A stretch of 64,000 nucleotides of DNA from UBA981 sp942490995 (GTDB lineage: Bacteria; Pseudomonadota; Gammaproteobacteria; Ga0077536): NCBI GenBank assembly GCA_942490995.1, contig CALOBG010000067.1, positions 1-64,000 on the forward strand. The letters run 5' to 3'. Of the stretch, positions 29,502 through 39,447 are shown piece after piece. The position numbers and the translations under genes were made by a program. Position 1 is the first letter of the stretch, and each line of letters starts with the position of its first letter. The notes under the pieces are model-generated. The model ran no database searches. It had not been told where the DNA came from and saw only the letters and a list, made by a program, of their open reading frames with translations.

Positions 29502-30524
29502 ATGAGCAAAAAATTCAACGTCGCCGTGGTCGGCGCAACCGGCGCGGTCGGAGAGTCGATGCTGACCATCCTCGCCGAGCGGCGATTTCCGGTCGCCGAC
29601 GTGCACGCCGTCGCCAGCGCACGCTCGGCCGGCGCGCGCGTGGCGTTCGGCGAGCGCCAGCTCAGCGTGCGTGACCTTGACGATTTCGATTTTGCCGGCG
29701 TCGACATCGCGCTGTTTTCGCCCGGGGCGTCGGTCTCGAAGATCCATGCCCCGCGCGCCGCGGCGGCCGGCTGCATCGTTATCGACAATACCTCTCAGTT
29801 TCGCTACGACACCGACGTGCCGCTGATCGTGCCGGAGGTCAATCCCGCCGCACTCGACGGTTATCGGCAGCGCAACATCATCGCCAACCCCAATTGTTCG
29901 ACCATTCAGATGGTTGTGGCGCTGAAACCGATCCACGATGCGGTCGGTATTGCGCGTATCAACGTGTGCACCTATCAGGCGGTTTCCGGCTCGGGCAAGG
30001 AGGCCATGGAGGAGCTTGCCGGGCAGACCGCGAGCCTGCTCAACGGCCAGGACATCACCCCGTCGGTGTATCCGAAACAGATAGCTTTCAACGTGTTACC
30101 GCAAATTGACCTGTTTCAGGACAATGGTTACACCAAGGAAGAAATGAAGATGGTGTGGGAAACCCGCAAAATCATGGGCGACGACAGCATCGAAGTGAAT
30201 CCGACCTGCGTGCGGGTGCCGGTGTTTTACGGCCATTCGGAGGCCGTACACATCGAAACGCATAAAAAAATCAGCGCCGCGGCGGTCACCGAGTTGCTGA
30301 AAAAGGCCCCCGGTGTCAGCCTTGTCGACCGGCGTGAGGATGGCGGCTATCCGACCGCGGTCAGCGAGGCGGCAAACCAGGATCCGGTGTTTGTCGGGCG
30401 GATCCGTGAAGACATTTCTCACCCGCGAGGAATCGACCTGTGGGTGGTCTCAGATAACGTTCGCAAGGGCGCCGCCCTGAATAGCATCCAGATCGCGGAA
30501 CTGTTGGTAAAAAGTCATTTATAA
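29502..30524 (+). CDS. asd: Aspartate-semialdehyde dehydrogenase
   Basis: 340 residues. Rossmann motif VAVVGATGAVGESML, the active-site cysteine in NPNCSTIQMV, substrate segment SGSGKEAMEEL and the catalytic His region VFYGHSEAVHIE. Produces aspartate semialdehyde, the branch point to lysine, methionine and threonine. A GTG two codons upstream (29496) is an alternative start. leuB-asd-fimV-truA is a conserved gammaproteobacterial order. Confidence 0.97.
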   Translation: MSKKFNVAVVGATGAVGESMLTILAERRFPVADVHAVASARSAGARVAFGERQLSVRDLDDFDFAGVDIALFSPGASVSKIHAPRAAAAGCIVIDNTSQFRYDTDVPLIVPEVNPAALDGYRQRNIIANPNCSTIQMVVALKPIHDAVGIARINVCTYQAVSGSGKEAMEELAGQTASLLNGQDITPSVYPKQIAFNVLPQIDLFQDNGYTKEEMKMVWETRKIMGDDSIEVNPTCVRVPVFYGHSEAVHIETHKKISAAAVTELLKKAPGVSLVDRREDGGYPTAVSEAANQDPVFVGRIREDISHPRGIDLWVVSDNVRKGAALNSIQIAELLVKSHL

Positions 30525-30665
30525 GCTATAGTTAGTCACCAAATGTAAAGAATGTTCGAAGGTTTGAAGGCGCGCATTGCGGGTTACAGTCGACGGGTAT
30601 CAACGGACCCGCGGCGACCGCGGCGCTTTCCGATCGAATACCAACCGGTTTTGAGGAATCACGTC

Positions 30666-33600
30666 ATGCTACGGAATCGAGCCGTCGCCCTGATACTTGG
30701 CCTGTTTGCGAGCCCGCTCGTGATCGCCCTCGGACTTGGAACCCTGCAGTCCAGTTCGTCTCTGAACGAACCGTTTACCGGGCGCATCGAACTTATCGGC
30801 GCAAGTGCAGGCGATTTCGATGCCCTGACCGTCAAGCTCGCCTCACTGGAACAGTTCAAGCGCGCCGGCATTTCCCTCAATCCACTGCTTTACCAGCTGA
30901 AATTCAGTCTCGAGGAAAATCGCTCGGGCAAGGATTTCATCTCGATTACGTCGAAAGATCCGATCCGTGAGCCGTTTCTCAATTTTCTGGTTGAATTGAA
31001 CTGGTCGAACGGCCGCCTGTTGCGTGAATACACCGTGCTGCTCGACCCGCCGCTGTACGACGCCAATCGTCGTCGTGCGCAGGCAACTACAGCCGCGGCG
31101 CCGGCGCCCGCAGCGACAAGCCCGCAAGCCGCCACGGCGCCACCTGCCCCGGCGCCATCGCCGAGCGTTGCAAGCTACAGCGCCGGCAACCAGTACGGAC
31201 CGGTAACGTCGACCGACACCTTGTGGTCGATCGCTTCGTCTATCCGTCCCGACGAATCGGTAACTGTCCAGCAGATGATGCTGGCCTTACTGCGCGAGAA
31301 CCCCGAGGCTTTTGGCGAGGGCAACATCAATCTGTTGCGGCGCGGCGCGGTCCTGCGGCTGCCGGACGCGGATAGCTTAAGGACGATTTCGGCCGGTGAA
31401 GCGTTTGCGGAAGTCCAGCGTCAGCACCAGTTGTGGGAAAACTATCGCAATCAGATCGCGGAGGTCCCGACCAGCCAGCCGGTTGGCGCACCAGCCGCGG
31501 CGACCGACGATACCGCACCGGCGGCGCCTGGCAGTGCCGCCGACTCGCGTCTCGAACTGATTGCACCGGGCGGTACCGACAGTGGCGGCAGCCCGGGCCG
31601 TGGCGCCGCGGGCGGCTCGGACCTGCTGCGCGAAGAAATCGATGCGCGCGCCCAGCAAAACGACGAATTGAGCGGCAAGCTTCTCGAGGCGGAAGAAATC
31701 ATTGACCTGCTGCAACGCCAGGTCAACATCAAGGATGAAGAACTCGCCGCGCTGCAGGCGCGTCTCGCCGAACTCGGCATCGAGCATGGTGACGCCGGTA
31801 TGGTCGAGGACGACGCCGCGAGCAGCGACGATCCTGACATGGCCGACGACGAACCGGACGAAGAAGTGCTGGCCGGCGACGAGGTCGTCGATGATAGCGA
31901 TCTCGACGCTGACAGCGATGACGACATGGTCGCGGTTGATGATGAGGTCGCCGACGAAGCGGCCGATGACACCGGTCCCGCCCCGACCGCGGCAAGCGAG
32001 CAGCCGACTCCGGCCCGCGCGTTCCCGCACAGCCTGATCCCCGAACACATCGCCGCCATGGTGCCTGGCGGCGCCCTGACCGTGCTCGGTTTGATTGCCG
32101 CGGCTATCCTCGGCCTGTTCGCGGCAGTGATCGGTTTCCTGATGAAATCGCGCGGCGGCGAGTCCGAAAGTCGTCCGGCCGTGTCGGTGGCCAAAGCGAA
32201 AGCAGCGCCTGAAATCGACAGCGAAGATCCTACCGTCACCGCACCAACCGATATTCCGGATGATGATTCCGAGGCGGTTACCGAGATCGGCGCGAGCGGA
32301 GATGCACAATCCGAATTCGACCCCAATGCCACCGTGGAGGCGGCCGCCGACGGCGACGCAGCCTTTACCACGACCGCCACTGATCTGCCGGCCATGCCCG
32401 CGGCACCCGGCGCCGACGAGGAAGACCCGCTCGAGGAGATCAACGTCTACCTCGCTTACGAGCGTTTCGATCAGGCCGAGGAACTCGTCAAGCGCGTCAT
32501 CGGGCAATATCCCGATCGCCACGAATACAAGCTGCGTCTGCTCGAAGTGTATTACTCGTCCAATGACCGTGCCGAATACGAAAACGCTGCCCGTGACCTG
32601 TTCGATGCGGTTGGCGACAGCGATCCCCTGTGGGAAAGCGCGGTCGCGATGTGGACCGAAATGTCGCCCGATCGGGCACTGTTCGCCGAGGGCGCCGTGG
32701 CGGACGTGGAACCGGCTGGTGAAGCGGCCAAGACCTTCGTCGATATCACCGGCGATGCCGAGGCCTCCGAGGCTGGCGAGCGGACCCTGGCGCACGCTCC
32801 AGGCGGCGATTCCGAACCTGATTTCGACCTCGCAGACAGCGGCGACGACGATGTACTCGATTTAACCGCCACCACTGACGACGATGTGCTCGACTGACCG
32901 CGACTACTGACGACGACGACGTGCTCGATTTGACCGCGACTACTGACGACGACGACGTGCTCGATCTGACCGCCGCTACTGACGACGACGACGTCCTTGA
33001 TCTGACCGCGGCCGCCGACGACGATGACGTGCTCGATCTGACCGCGGCGACCGACGAGGGCAAGGCGTCAGATAGCGCCGACGCTGATGACGTGCTGGAC
33101 ATTACTGACGGCGGCGACGACGAAGTTCTCGATATCACCAGCGGCGGCAGCGACGATTTGCTCGACATCTCCGGCGGTGGCGCGCCAGACGACAGTGACA
33201 ACGGCGATCTGCTCGATGTTACCAAGACCGGCGACGTGTCGACGGTCGACGATGGTGACCTGCTCAACGTGACCTCGCCCGGACTGCGGGCCGAGGATCT
33301 CGCTAAGGCCGCACCGGCAGAGCCGCCCAGCGAGGACGCCGCGGATCTGGAAATCACCGACATCACCGGCGGTGACGAGGATGATCAGGCCCTCGACTTC
33401 GACATCAGCGATACCGTTGCGCCGGCGTTCGAGGACGCTGCTGGCGCCGCCGCCGACGAGATCCTGGATCTCACCGGCGGCTCCACTTCGGATGACGGTG
33501 ATCTGCTCGATTTCGATATCGGTGGACTCGATGACGATCTCGGAGATACCAATTCGCCGGCCGAACAGAACGAAATCGACACCCTCGATCTCGATTCCGT

Positions 33601-34279
33601 GCCGGCGGTCGCCGACGCCGAGCCGGTGCTGGAAGATGAGCTCGATTTCGATATCACCATGGACGGCGACGACCTGACCAAGGGCGTTGCCGTCGTCGAA
33701 AACGAGGACGAAGAAGGGCGCCTCGAGATCACGATGAGCTCACCCGACGAGCCGCCGGTCGATGGCACGCCGAGCGAAAGCGACGAATTCGATTTTGCGC
33801 TCGACGGCACGACAGAAATGGACGCGATCGCGGCTGACGACACCCTCGATATGGGTAAAGTAGATACCGGTGACGAGGCCGAAATTGATCTCAGCGACGA
33901 TGCATCGCTCGATGACCTGACCCAGCAGCTCGATGGCGCCCTTGACGATTCGGCGCTCGAAGAACTCGACATCGGTGGTATCGAAGTCGAGGGCGAGAGT
34001 GACGACAATGGTAGCGAGGAACACATCGAAACCGTGGCTCTGGACAGTGACGAACTTCCCGAAATTGATTTCGGCGATGAAAAAACCGTCGCCATGCCGG
34101 TTGGAGACGATGTCGAGCGGCAGAGTGACAGCGACGAAGCCGATACCAAGCTCAACCTCGCCAAGGCCTATATCGAACTTGGCGATACCGACGGTGCGCG
34201 TTCGATCCTCGACGAAGTCGCGAACGAAGGTAACGAGGCGCAACAGGCCGAAGCCAAGTCACTGTTGTCACAGCTTTAA
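30666..34279 (+). CDS. fimV: FimV/HubP family polar hub protein, one frame break in a tandem repeat
   Basis: About 1,200 residues. Signal peptide (MLRNRAVALILGLFASP), the FimV N-terminal domain (EPFTGRIELIGASAGDFDAL), a LysM-like peptidoglycan-binding module (TSTDTLWSIASSIRPDE), Ala/Pro-rich linkers, a coiled coil, a single membrane helix (GALTVLGLIAAAILGLFAAVIGF) near residue 465, then a very acidic cytoplasmic region and the conserved FimV C terminus (LNLAKAYIELGDTDGARSILDEV). Homologues organise the cell pole, type IV pili and twitching. The frame changes at about 32893, where one base is missing within the DDDVLDLTA repeats; both halves are otherwise open. Confidence 0.93.
32842..33055 (+). 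repeat. In-gene tandem repeat encoding DDDDVLDLTA units
   Basis: Six tandem units of 33-36 bases encode DDDVLDLTATT or DDDDVLDLTAAT variants within the acidic cytoplasmic part of FimV. The second unit lacks one base at about 32893 (ctcgactgacc where the others have ctcgatctgacc), which shifts the frame. Unit-length variation and slippage are expected here. Confidence 0.85.
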
Positions 34280-34280
34280 A

Positions 34281-34905
34281 GGGCGCCGCGCACGGCCGCC
34301 GCAGTAGTTTTCACCTGGCCTGCAGCAGGGTGGTGAAAAACGTAGCGAGGAATGCCGTGGGCAAGGCGTGCGCGAGACGAGGACCGGAGTTTACTGGTGT
34401 AAATGAGGACCGCAGGCGAGTGCACAACGCCGCCCACGGCATCCGCAGTAGTTTTTCACCTGGCCTGCAGCAGGCTGGTGAAAAACGTAGCGAGGAATGC
34501 CGTGGGCAAGGCGTGCGCGAGACGAGGACCGGAGTTTACTGGTGTAAATGAGGACCGCAGACGAGTCCGCAACGCCGCGCACGGTATCCGCAGTAGTTTT
34601 TCACCTGGCCTGCAGCAGGGTGGTCAAAAACGTGAGCCGGGAGTGCCGTGGGCAAGGCGTGCGCGAGACGAGGACCGGAGTTTACTGGTGTAAATGAGGA
34701 CCGCAGGCGAGTGCACAACGCCGCCCACGGCATCCGCAGTAGTTTTTCACCTTGCCTGCAGCAGGGTGGTGAAAAACGTAGCGAGGAATGCCGTGGGCAA
34801 GGCGTGCGCGAGACGAGGACCGGAGTTTACTGGTGTAAATGAGGACCGCAGGCGAGTGCACAACGCCGCCCACGGCATCCGCAGTAGTTTTTCACCAGCC
34901 TGCTA
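34281..34905 (+). repeat. Locus 2 of the 145-bp palindromic repeat: array of four units plus a remnant
   Basis: Units begin at 34321, 34466, 34611 and 34757 (periods 145, 145, 146), after a right-end remnant at 34281-34320. In unit 1 the arms are GGTGAAAAAC (34332-34341) with GTTTTTCACC (34451-34460), ATGCCGTGGGC (34352-34362) with GCCCACGGCAT (34432-34442), and the tip TTTAC-TGGT-GTAAA (34390-34403). Units 1, 2 and 4 carry CGTAGCGAGGA; unit 3 carries CGTGAGCCGGGA. The array fills the whole fimV-truA gap and ends at the base before the truA ATG. Short open frames inside it are by-products. Confidence 0.97.
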
Positions 34906-35727
34906 ATGCGCATCGCGCTTGGGGTCGAGTACGATGGCAGCCGCTTTCACGGCTGGCAGCGTCAACACCACGCCCGCACCGTGCAGGGAGAACTTGAGGC
35001 TGCCCTCGGCGTAGTCGCTGACACGCCGGTCAACATCATCTGCGCTGGCCGTACCGACAGCGGGGTACACGCCTGCCACCAGGTCGTTCATTTCGACACC
35101 GACGCGCCGCGTAGCGAACGCTCGTGGGTGCTCGGTGCCAACTCGAATATGAGTACCGACGTCAGCGTGTTGTGGGCACGGGTTGTGCCAGAACACTTCC
35201 ACGCGCGTTTCTCCGCACGCAGTCGCGTCTATGATTATCTGATCCTCAATCGCCAGGCGCGCGCCGGCTTGTGGCAGGCTAAAGTGACCTGGGAATGCCG
35301 GCCACTGGACCCCGAGCGCATGCGCGTGGCCGCGCAACACTGGATCGGGGAACACGATTTTTCGTCTTTTCGCGCCAGAGATTGTCAGGCCGCGCACGCG
35401 GTGCGAACCGTGTTTCGGTTCGACGTGATCAAAGACAGCGCCATGATCGTACTCAGGGTTTCGGCGAATGCCTTTCTGCAGCACATGGTGCGAAATTTCG
35501 CCGGTGTCCTGATCGAAATCGGCACCGGCAGGAAACCACCGGCCTGGGCCGGCGAAGTGCTCGCGTATCGCGAGCGCGAACGCGGTGGGGTGACCGCGCC
35601 GCCGCATGGCCTTTATCTCAGCGCCGTGGAGTACCCGAAAGCTTTCGACCTGCCGTGCGGAAACGCACCGACGCCGCGTTTACCGGCTTACACCGGTCCG
35701 GGTTTCAGCCACCAGAACCCGATCTGA
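34906..35727 (+). CDS. truA: tRNA pseudouridine(38-40) synthase TruA
   Basis: 273 residues. Starts MRIALGVEYDGSRFHGWQRQ; the catalytic Asp lies in CAGRTDSGVHA near residue 50; conserved VHFDTDAPR and FLQHMVRNFAGVLIEIG follow. It modifies the anticodon arm of several tRNAs. The ATG directly follows the last repeat unit (...CCTGCTA-ATG) and no purine-rich ribosome-binding site is visible within 15 bases, so translation may depend on the repeat hairpin or on an alternative mechanism. Confidence 0.96.
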   Translation: MRIALGVEYDGSRFHGWQRQHHARTVQGELEAALGVVADTPVNIICAGRTDSGVHACHQVVHFDTDAPRSERSWVLGANSNMSTDVSVLWARVVPEHFHARFSARSRVYDYLILNRQARAGLWQAKVTWECRPLDPERMRVAAQHWIGEHDFSSFRARDCQAAHAVRTVFRFDVIKDSAMIVLRVSANAFLQHMVRNFAGVLIEIGTGRKPPAWAGEVLAYRERERGGVTAPPHGLYLSAVEYPKAFDLPCGNAPTPRLPAYTGPGFSHQNPI

Positions 35728-35790
35728 GCCGTCAGCCGCGCCCTATCTGTAGGTCCGGCGAGATGGGATAATCCCTTGCTCAGTGTGGCA

Positions 35791-36435
35791 ATGGAAAAGA
35801 CCTTGAGCCGTGTGCGCGTCAAGTTTTGCGGGATCACGAACATCGATGATGCGCGGGTGGCGGTGGCATTGGGTGTCGACGCCCTGGGCTTTGTTTTTTA
35901 CCCGCCGAGCCCGCGCTACATAGCGCCCGCGGTGGCGGCGCGGATCATCGCGGCGCTGCCACCGTTTGTCGCCAAGGTCGGTTTGTTCGTCAATGCGCCG
36001 CCAGCAGAAGTGGAAAGCGTCATCGCTGAGACCGGCATCGATGCCGTGCAGTTTCACGGCGATGAAGCGGCCGCCGACTGCCGGCGCGTATCGCGGCCGT
36101 GGATCAAGGCGCTCAGGATCGCTGAAGACACCGATGTGCTGCGTCTGGCGGCGGATTACCCCGAGGCCCACGCCTTGTTGCTGGACGCGTATGATGCGCA
36201 ACTGTTCGGCGGTACCGGTCGCAGCTTTGACTGGTCGCGCTATCCGGCCGATCTTGCCCGCCCGCTGATCCTTGCCGGCGGCCTGACGCCGGACAACGTC
36301 GCCGCGGCGATCCGTGCCACGGCCCCTTATGCCGTTGATGTCAGCGGGGGTATCGAGGCGCGTAAGGGTGTCAAGGACATTGAGAAAATGAAAAGGTTTA
36401 TTACCGAGGTGAGTCAGCTTGAACGCGAGACATAA
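35791..36435 (+). CDS. trpF: Phosphoribosylanthranilate isomerase
   Basis: 214 residues, TIM barrel. VKFCGITNIDDA at the start, GFVFYPPSPRYI, DAVQFHGDE, LAGGLTPDNV and the C-terminal VDVSGGIEARKGVKD phosphate-binding segment. Third step of the tryptophan pathway after anthranilate. ATG 35791 is closest to the conserved first strand. Its end overlaps the trpB start, so trpFBA form an operon; other trp genes are elsewhere. Confidence 0.96.
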   Translation: MEKTLSRVRVKFCGITNIDDARVAVALGVDALGFVFYPPSPRYIAPAVAARIIAALPPFVAKVGLFVNAPPAEVESVIAETGIDAVQFHGDEAAADCRRVSRPWIKALRIAEDTDVLRLAADYPEAHALLLDAYDAQLFGGTGRSFDWSRYPADLARPLILAGGLTPDNVAAAIRATAPYAVDVSGGIEARKGVKDIEKMKRFITEVSQLERET

Positions 36436-37651
36436 CACGAGTGCTGCATCGGAGGGTGTTGCGCAGATGCCCGACGCACGCGGACATTTCGGTCCCTACG
36501 GCGGCCGTTTTGTCGCTGAGACCCTGATGGAGCCGCTGCTGGCTTTGGAAGCGGCGTACCACAAGTACATGGGTGACGAAGCGTTCCTGGCCGAAATTGA
36601 CGCCGATCTGCGTGATTACGTCGGTCGCCCGTCGCCACTGTACCTGGCCCGCCGCTGGTCGGATGAAATTGGCGGCGCGAAGATTTATCTCAAGCGCGAA
36701 GACCTCAACCATACCGGCGCGCACAAGGTGAACAACACTATCGGCCAGGCGTTGCTGGCGCAGCGTATGGGCAAAACCCGGATCATTGCCGAGACCGGCG
36801 CCGGGCAGCACGGCGTGGCGACCGCGACCGTGGCCGCCCGCCTGGGCATGTCGTGCTGTGTCTACATGGGCGAGGAAGATATCCATCGCCAGTCGCCGAA
36901 TGTTTTCCGCATGAAGCTGCTCGGCGCCGAAGTGCGGGCGGTAACTTCCGGATCGCGAACCCTCAAGGACGCACTCAACGAAGCCATGCGTGATTGGGTC
37001 AGTCAGGTCGACGACACTTTCTACATCATCGGTACCGTCGCCGGACCGCATCCGTATCCGGCCATGGTGCGCGATTTCCAGGCTGTGATCGGTCGCGAGA
37101 CGCGTGCCCAGTGCCTGCAGCAGGTCGGTCGCCTGCCGGACGCGCTGGTCGCCTGCGTGGGCGGTGGCTCCAACGCGATCGGTCTGTTCTACCCGTTCAT
37201 CAACGACCCGCAGGTGGCCATGATCGGGGTCGAGGCCGGCGGTGACGGCATTGCTACGGGACGCCATTCGGCGCCGCTCACGGCGGGCGCGCCGGGTGTG
37301 CTGCACGGTAACCGGACCTATCTGATGCAGGATGAATGCGGCCAGATCGAGGCCACCCATTCGATCTCAGCGGGCCTTGATTATCCCGGCGTCGGGCCCG
37401 AGCACGCCTGGCTCAAGGACAGCGGCCGGGCCCGTTACGAAATCATTACCGACGGCGAAGCGTTGGCCGCTTTTCACCGCCTGACACGCCTGGAAGGAAT
37501 CATCCCGGCGCTGGAATCGAGCCACGCGCTGGCCTATGCGGAAAAGCTGGCACTGCAGCTCGGGCGTGACGAGTTTATGGTCGTGAACCTGTCCGGTCGC
37601 GGCGACAAGGATATCCAGACCGTCGCGGCGCTGGAAAAAATCACCCTGTAG
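36419..37651 (+). CDS. trpB: Tryptophan synthase beta chain
   Basis: 410 residues from TTG 36419, which has GAGGTGAG at a good distance; ATG 36467 would give a shorter form. Family start GHFGPYGGRFVAETLM; PLP lysine in LNHTGAHKVNNT; the phosphate cup CVGGGSNAIG; ETGAGQHGVATAT. Condenses indole with serine. Located between trpF and trpA, with which it forms the synthase complex. Confidence 0.98.
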   Translation: MNARHNTSAASEGVAQMPDARGHFGPYGGRFVAETLMEPLLALEAAYHKYMGDEAFLAEIDADLRDYVGRPSPLYLARRWSDEIGGAKIYLKREDLNHTGAHKVNNTIGQALLAQRMGKTRIIAETGAGQHGVATATVAARLGMSCCVYMGEEDIHRQSPNVFRMKLLGAEVRAVTSGSRTLKDALNEAMRDWVSQVDDTFYIIGTVAGPHPYPAMVRDFQAVIGRETRAQCLQQVGRLPDALVACVGGGSNAIGLFYPFINDPQVAMIGVEAGGDGIATGRHSAPLTAGAPGVLHGNRTYLMQDECGQIEATHSISAGLDYPGVGPEHAWLKDSGRARYEIITDGEALAAFHRLTRLEGIIPALESSHALAYAEKLALQLGRDEFMVVNLSGRGDKDIQTVAALEKITL

Positions 37652-37670
37652 CGATGTTAGGGTAGGGTCT

Positions 37671-38504
37671 ATGAGTTTGATCGCACCACGTTTTGCGAGC
37701 CTGCGCCAGGACGGACGCAAAGGCCTCATTACGTTCATTACCGCCGGCGATCCCGAGATCGCGACGACTGTCGAGTTGATGCATGCGCTGGTCCGTGGGG
37801 GCGCCGATGTGATCGAACTCGGGGTACCGTTCTCGGACCCCATGGCCGATGGCGAAATAATCCCCCGCGCCAGCGAGCGCGCGCTCAGCGCCGGCACAAC
37901 GCTCGGCGATGTGCTCGATTGCGTGGCCAGTTTCCGCACTCGCGATACCACCACCCCGGTGATCCTGATGGGTTATCTCAATCCGTTCGAGCACATGGGC
38001 GCGGCGCGGTTCGCGGCGCGCGCCGCGGCCGCGGGTGTCGACGGCGTACTGGTCGTCGATCTGCCGCCCGAAGAGGCGGCCGAATTCAATGCCGCGCTGG
38101 TTGACGCCGGTATTGATCAGATTTTTCTGGTCGCGCCGAATTCTTCGCTCGAACGGATCCGAACGGTCTGCGCGCTGGCCTCCGGCTTCGTGTATTTCGT
38201 TTCGGTCAAGGGTGTCACGGGCGGCAAGGCCCTGGCGGTAGAGGACATAAGGCAGCAGATCGAGCTGACCCGCGACATCGCCGGGATCCCGGTCGGGGTC
38301 GGGTTCGGGATCCGCACGCCGCAGGCCGCCGCGCAGGCCGCGGGTATCGCCGATGCGATCATTGTCGGCAGCGCGATCGTTGAATTGATCGCCGATGGTG
38401 GCCCGGCTGCGGCTATCGCCGACAACACAGAAAGTTTCGTCGCTTCCCTCCGCCGTGCCATCGACGATCGCATCGATGCGAAAAATCTCAAAGCTGCCAA
38501 CTAG
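37671..38504 (+). CDS. trpA: Tryptophan synthase alpha chain
   Basis: 277 residues, TIM barrel. Conserved FITAGDPEIATT, the catalytic Glu in VIELGVPFSDPMADGEII, catalytic Asp in VDGVLVVDLPPEE, and the phosphate site VGFGIRTPQAA. Cleaves indole-3-glycerol phosphate and channels indole to TrpB. It begins 20 bases after trpB and is followed after 10 bases by accD, a common proteobacterial order. Confidence 0.98.
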   Translation: MSLIAPRFASLRQDGRKGLITFITAGDPEIATTVELMHALVRGGADVIELGVPFSDPMADGEIIPRASERALSAGTTLGDVLDCVASFRTRDTTTPVILMGYLNPFEHMGAARFAARAAAAGVDGVLVVDLPPEEAAEFNAALVDAGIDQIFLVAPNSSLERIRTVCALASGFVYFVSVKGVTGGKALAVEDIRQQIELTRDIAGIPVGVGFGIRTPQAAAQAAGIADAIIVGSAIVELIADGGPAAAIADNTESFVASLRRAIDDRIDAKNLKAAN

Positions 38505-38514
38505 GGTGTGACGC

Positions 38515-39447
38515 GTGAACTGGTTCAAAAAACTGCTGCCGACCAGCATCCGCACCGAGGGGCGCGGTAAACGTTCGATCCCCGAAGGGCTGTGGACGAG
38601 CTGCCCAGAGTGCAAGGCGGTTCTTTACCGCGCCGAGCTCGAACGCAACTACGATGTCTGTATCAAGTGCGGGTTCCACATGCGCATGGGCGCGCGTCGC
38701 CGCCTCATGAAATTTCTCGATGCCGACAGCGGCGTGGAAATCGGCGGCAGCGTAAGCCCGGTGGACTTTCTCAAGTTCAAGGATTCCAAACGTTATCGCG
38801 ATCGCCTCACCGCGGCGCAGAAGGCCACCGGTGAAGCGGACGCACTGGTAGTCCTGCGCGGCACCATCAACCAGATCCCGATTGTCGCCGCGGCGTTCGA
38901 GTTCCGATTTCTCGGCGGGTCGATGGGGTCGGTGGTCGGCGAACGCTTCGCGCGAGCGGTGCAACACTGTCTCAAAGCACGCGTCCCGTTCGTGTGTTTC
39001 TGTGCCAGTGGCGGCGCGCGCATGCAGGAGGCGCTGGTATCGCTGTTGCAGATGGCCAAAACCAGTGCTGCCGTGGCGCAGATGCGCGAGCAGCATCTGC
39101 CCTATATCGTGGTTCTTACCGACCCGACCACCGGCGGCGTGTCCGCCAGCCTCGGCTCGCTCGGCGACATCATCATCGCCGAGCCCGGCGCGCTGATCGG
39201 CTTCGCCGGGCCGCGGGTGATCGAACAGACCGTCGGGCAGGTACTGCCGGAAGGGTTTCAACGCAGCGAGTTCCTGCTCGAGCACGGCGCCATCGACATG
39301 ATCGTCGATCGCCGCGAACTCAAGGCCACGATCACGTCGCTGGCGGCGATCCTGGGGCACCTGCCGACGCCCACCTTGGCGGCGGCGGCACCTGCGCTGC
39401 AGGAGTCGCCGGTCAAGACCGAAGTAGCGCAGGGCGCCCCTGAATGA
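38515..39447 (+). CDS. accD: Acetyl-CoA carboxylase carboxyltransferase subunit beta
   Basis: 310 residues from GTG 38515. Family start MNWFKKLLPTSIRT; a four-cysteine zinc ribbon CPEC...CIKC at about residues 28-50; crotonase-like carboxyltransferase domain with FCASGGARMQEAL and LTDPTTGGVSAS and FAGPRVIEQTV. With AccA it transfers carboxyl from biotin to acetyl-CoA, the first step of fatty acid synthesis. The stop overlaps the folC start by 4 bases. Confidence 0.97.
   Translation: MNWFKKLLPTSIRTEGRGKRSIPEGLWTSCPECKAVLYRAELERNYDVCIKCGFHMRMGARRRLMKFLDADSGVEIGGSVSPVDFLKFKDSKRYRDRLTAAQKATGEADALVVLRGTINQIPIVAAAFEFRFLGGSMGSVVGERFARAVQHCLKARVPFVCFCASGGARMQEALVSLLQMAKTSAAVAQMREQHLPYIVVLTDPTTGGVSASLGSLGDIIIAEPGALIGFAGPRVIEQTVGQVLPEGFQRSEFLLEHGAIDMIVDRRELKATITSLAAILGHLPTPTLAAAAPALQESPVKTEVAQGAPE

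Noticed and set aside
32842..33055. The short tandem repeat as a CRISPR or intergenic repeat
   Set aside because: It is in-frame coding repeat of FimV with no spacers.
34281..34905. CRISPR array, because of regularly spaced repeats
   Set aside because: The whole 145-bp unit is repeated with no unique spacers, and no cas genes are present.
34330..34906. Several overlapping open frames of 60-100 codons within the repeat array, sharing near-identical peptides
   Set aside because: They arise from the palindromic repeat on both strands, have no start signals, and occur wherever the repeat occurs.
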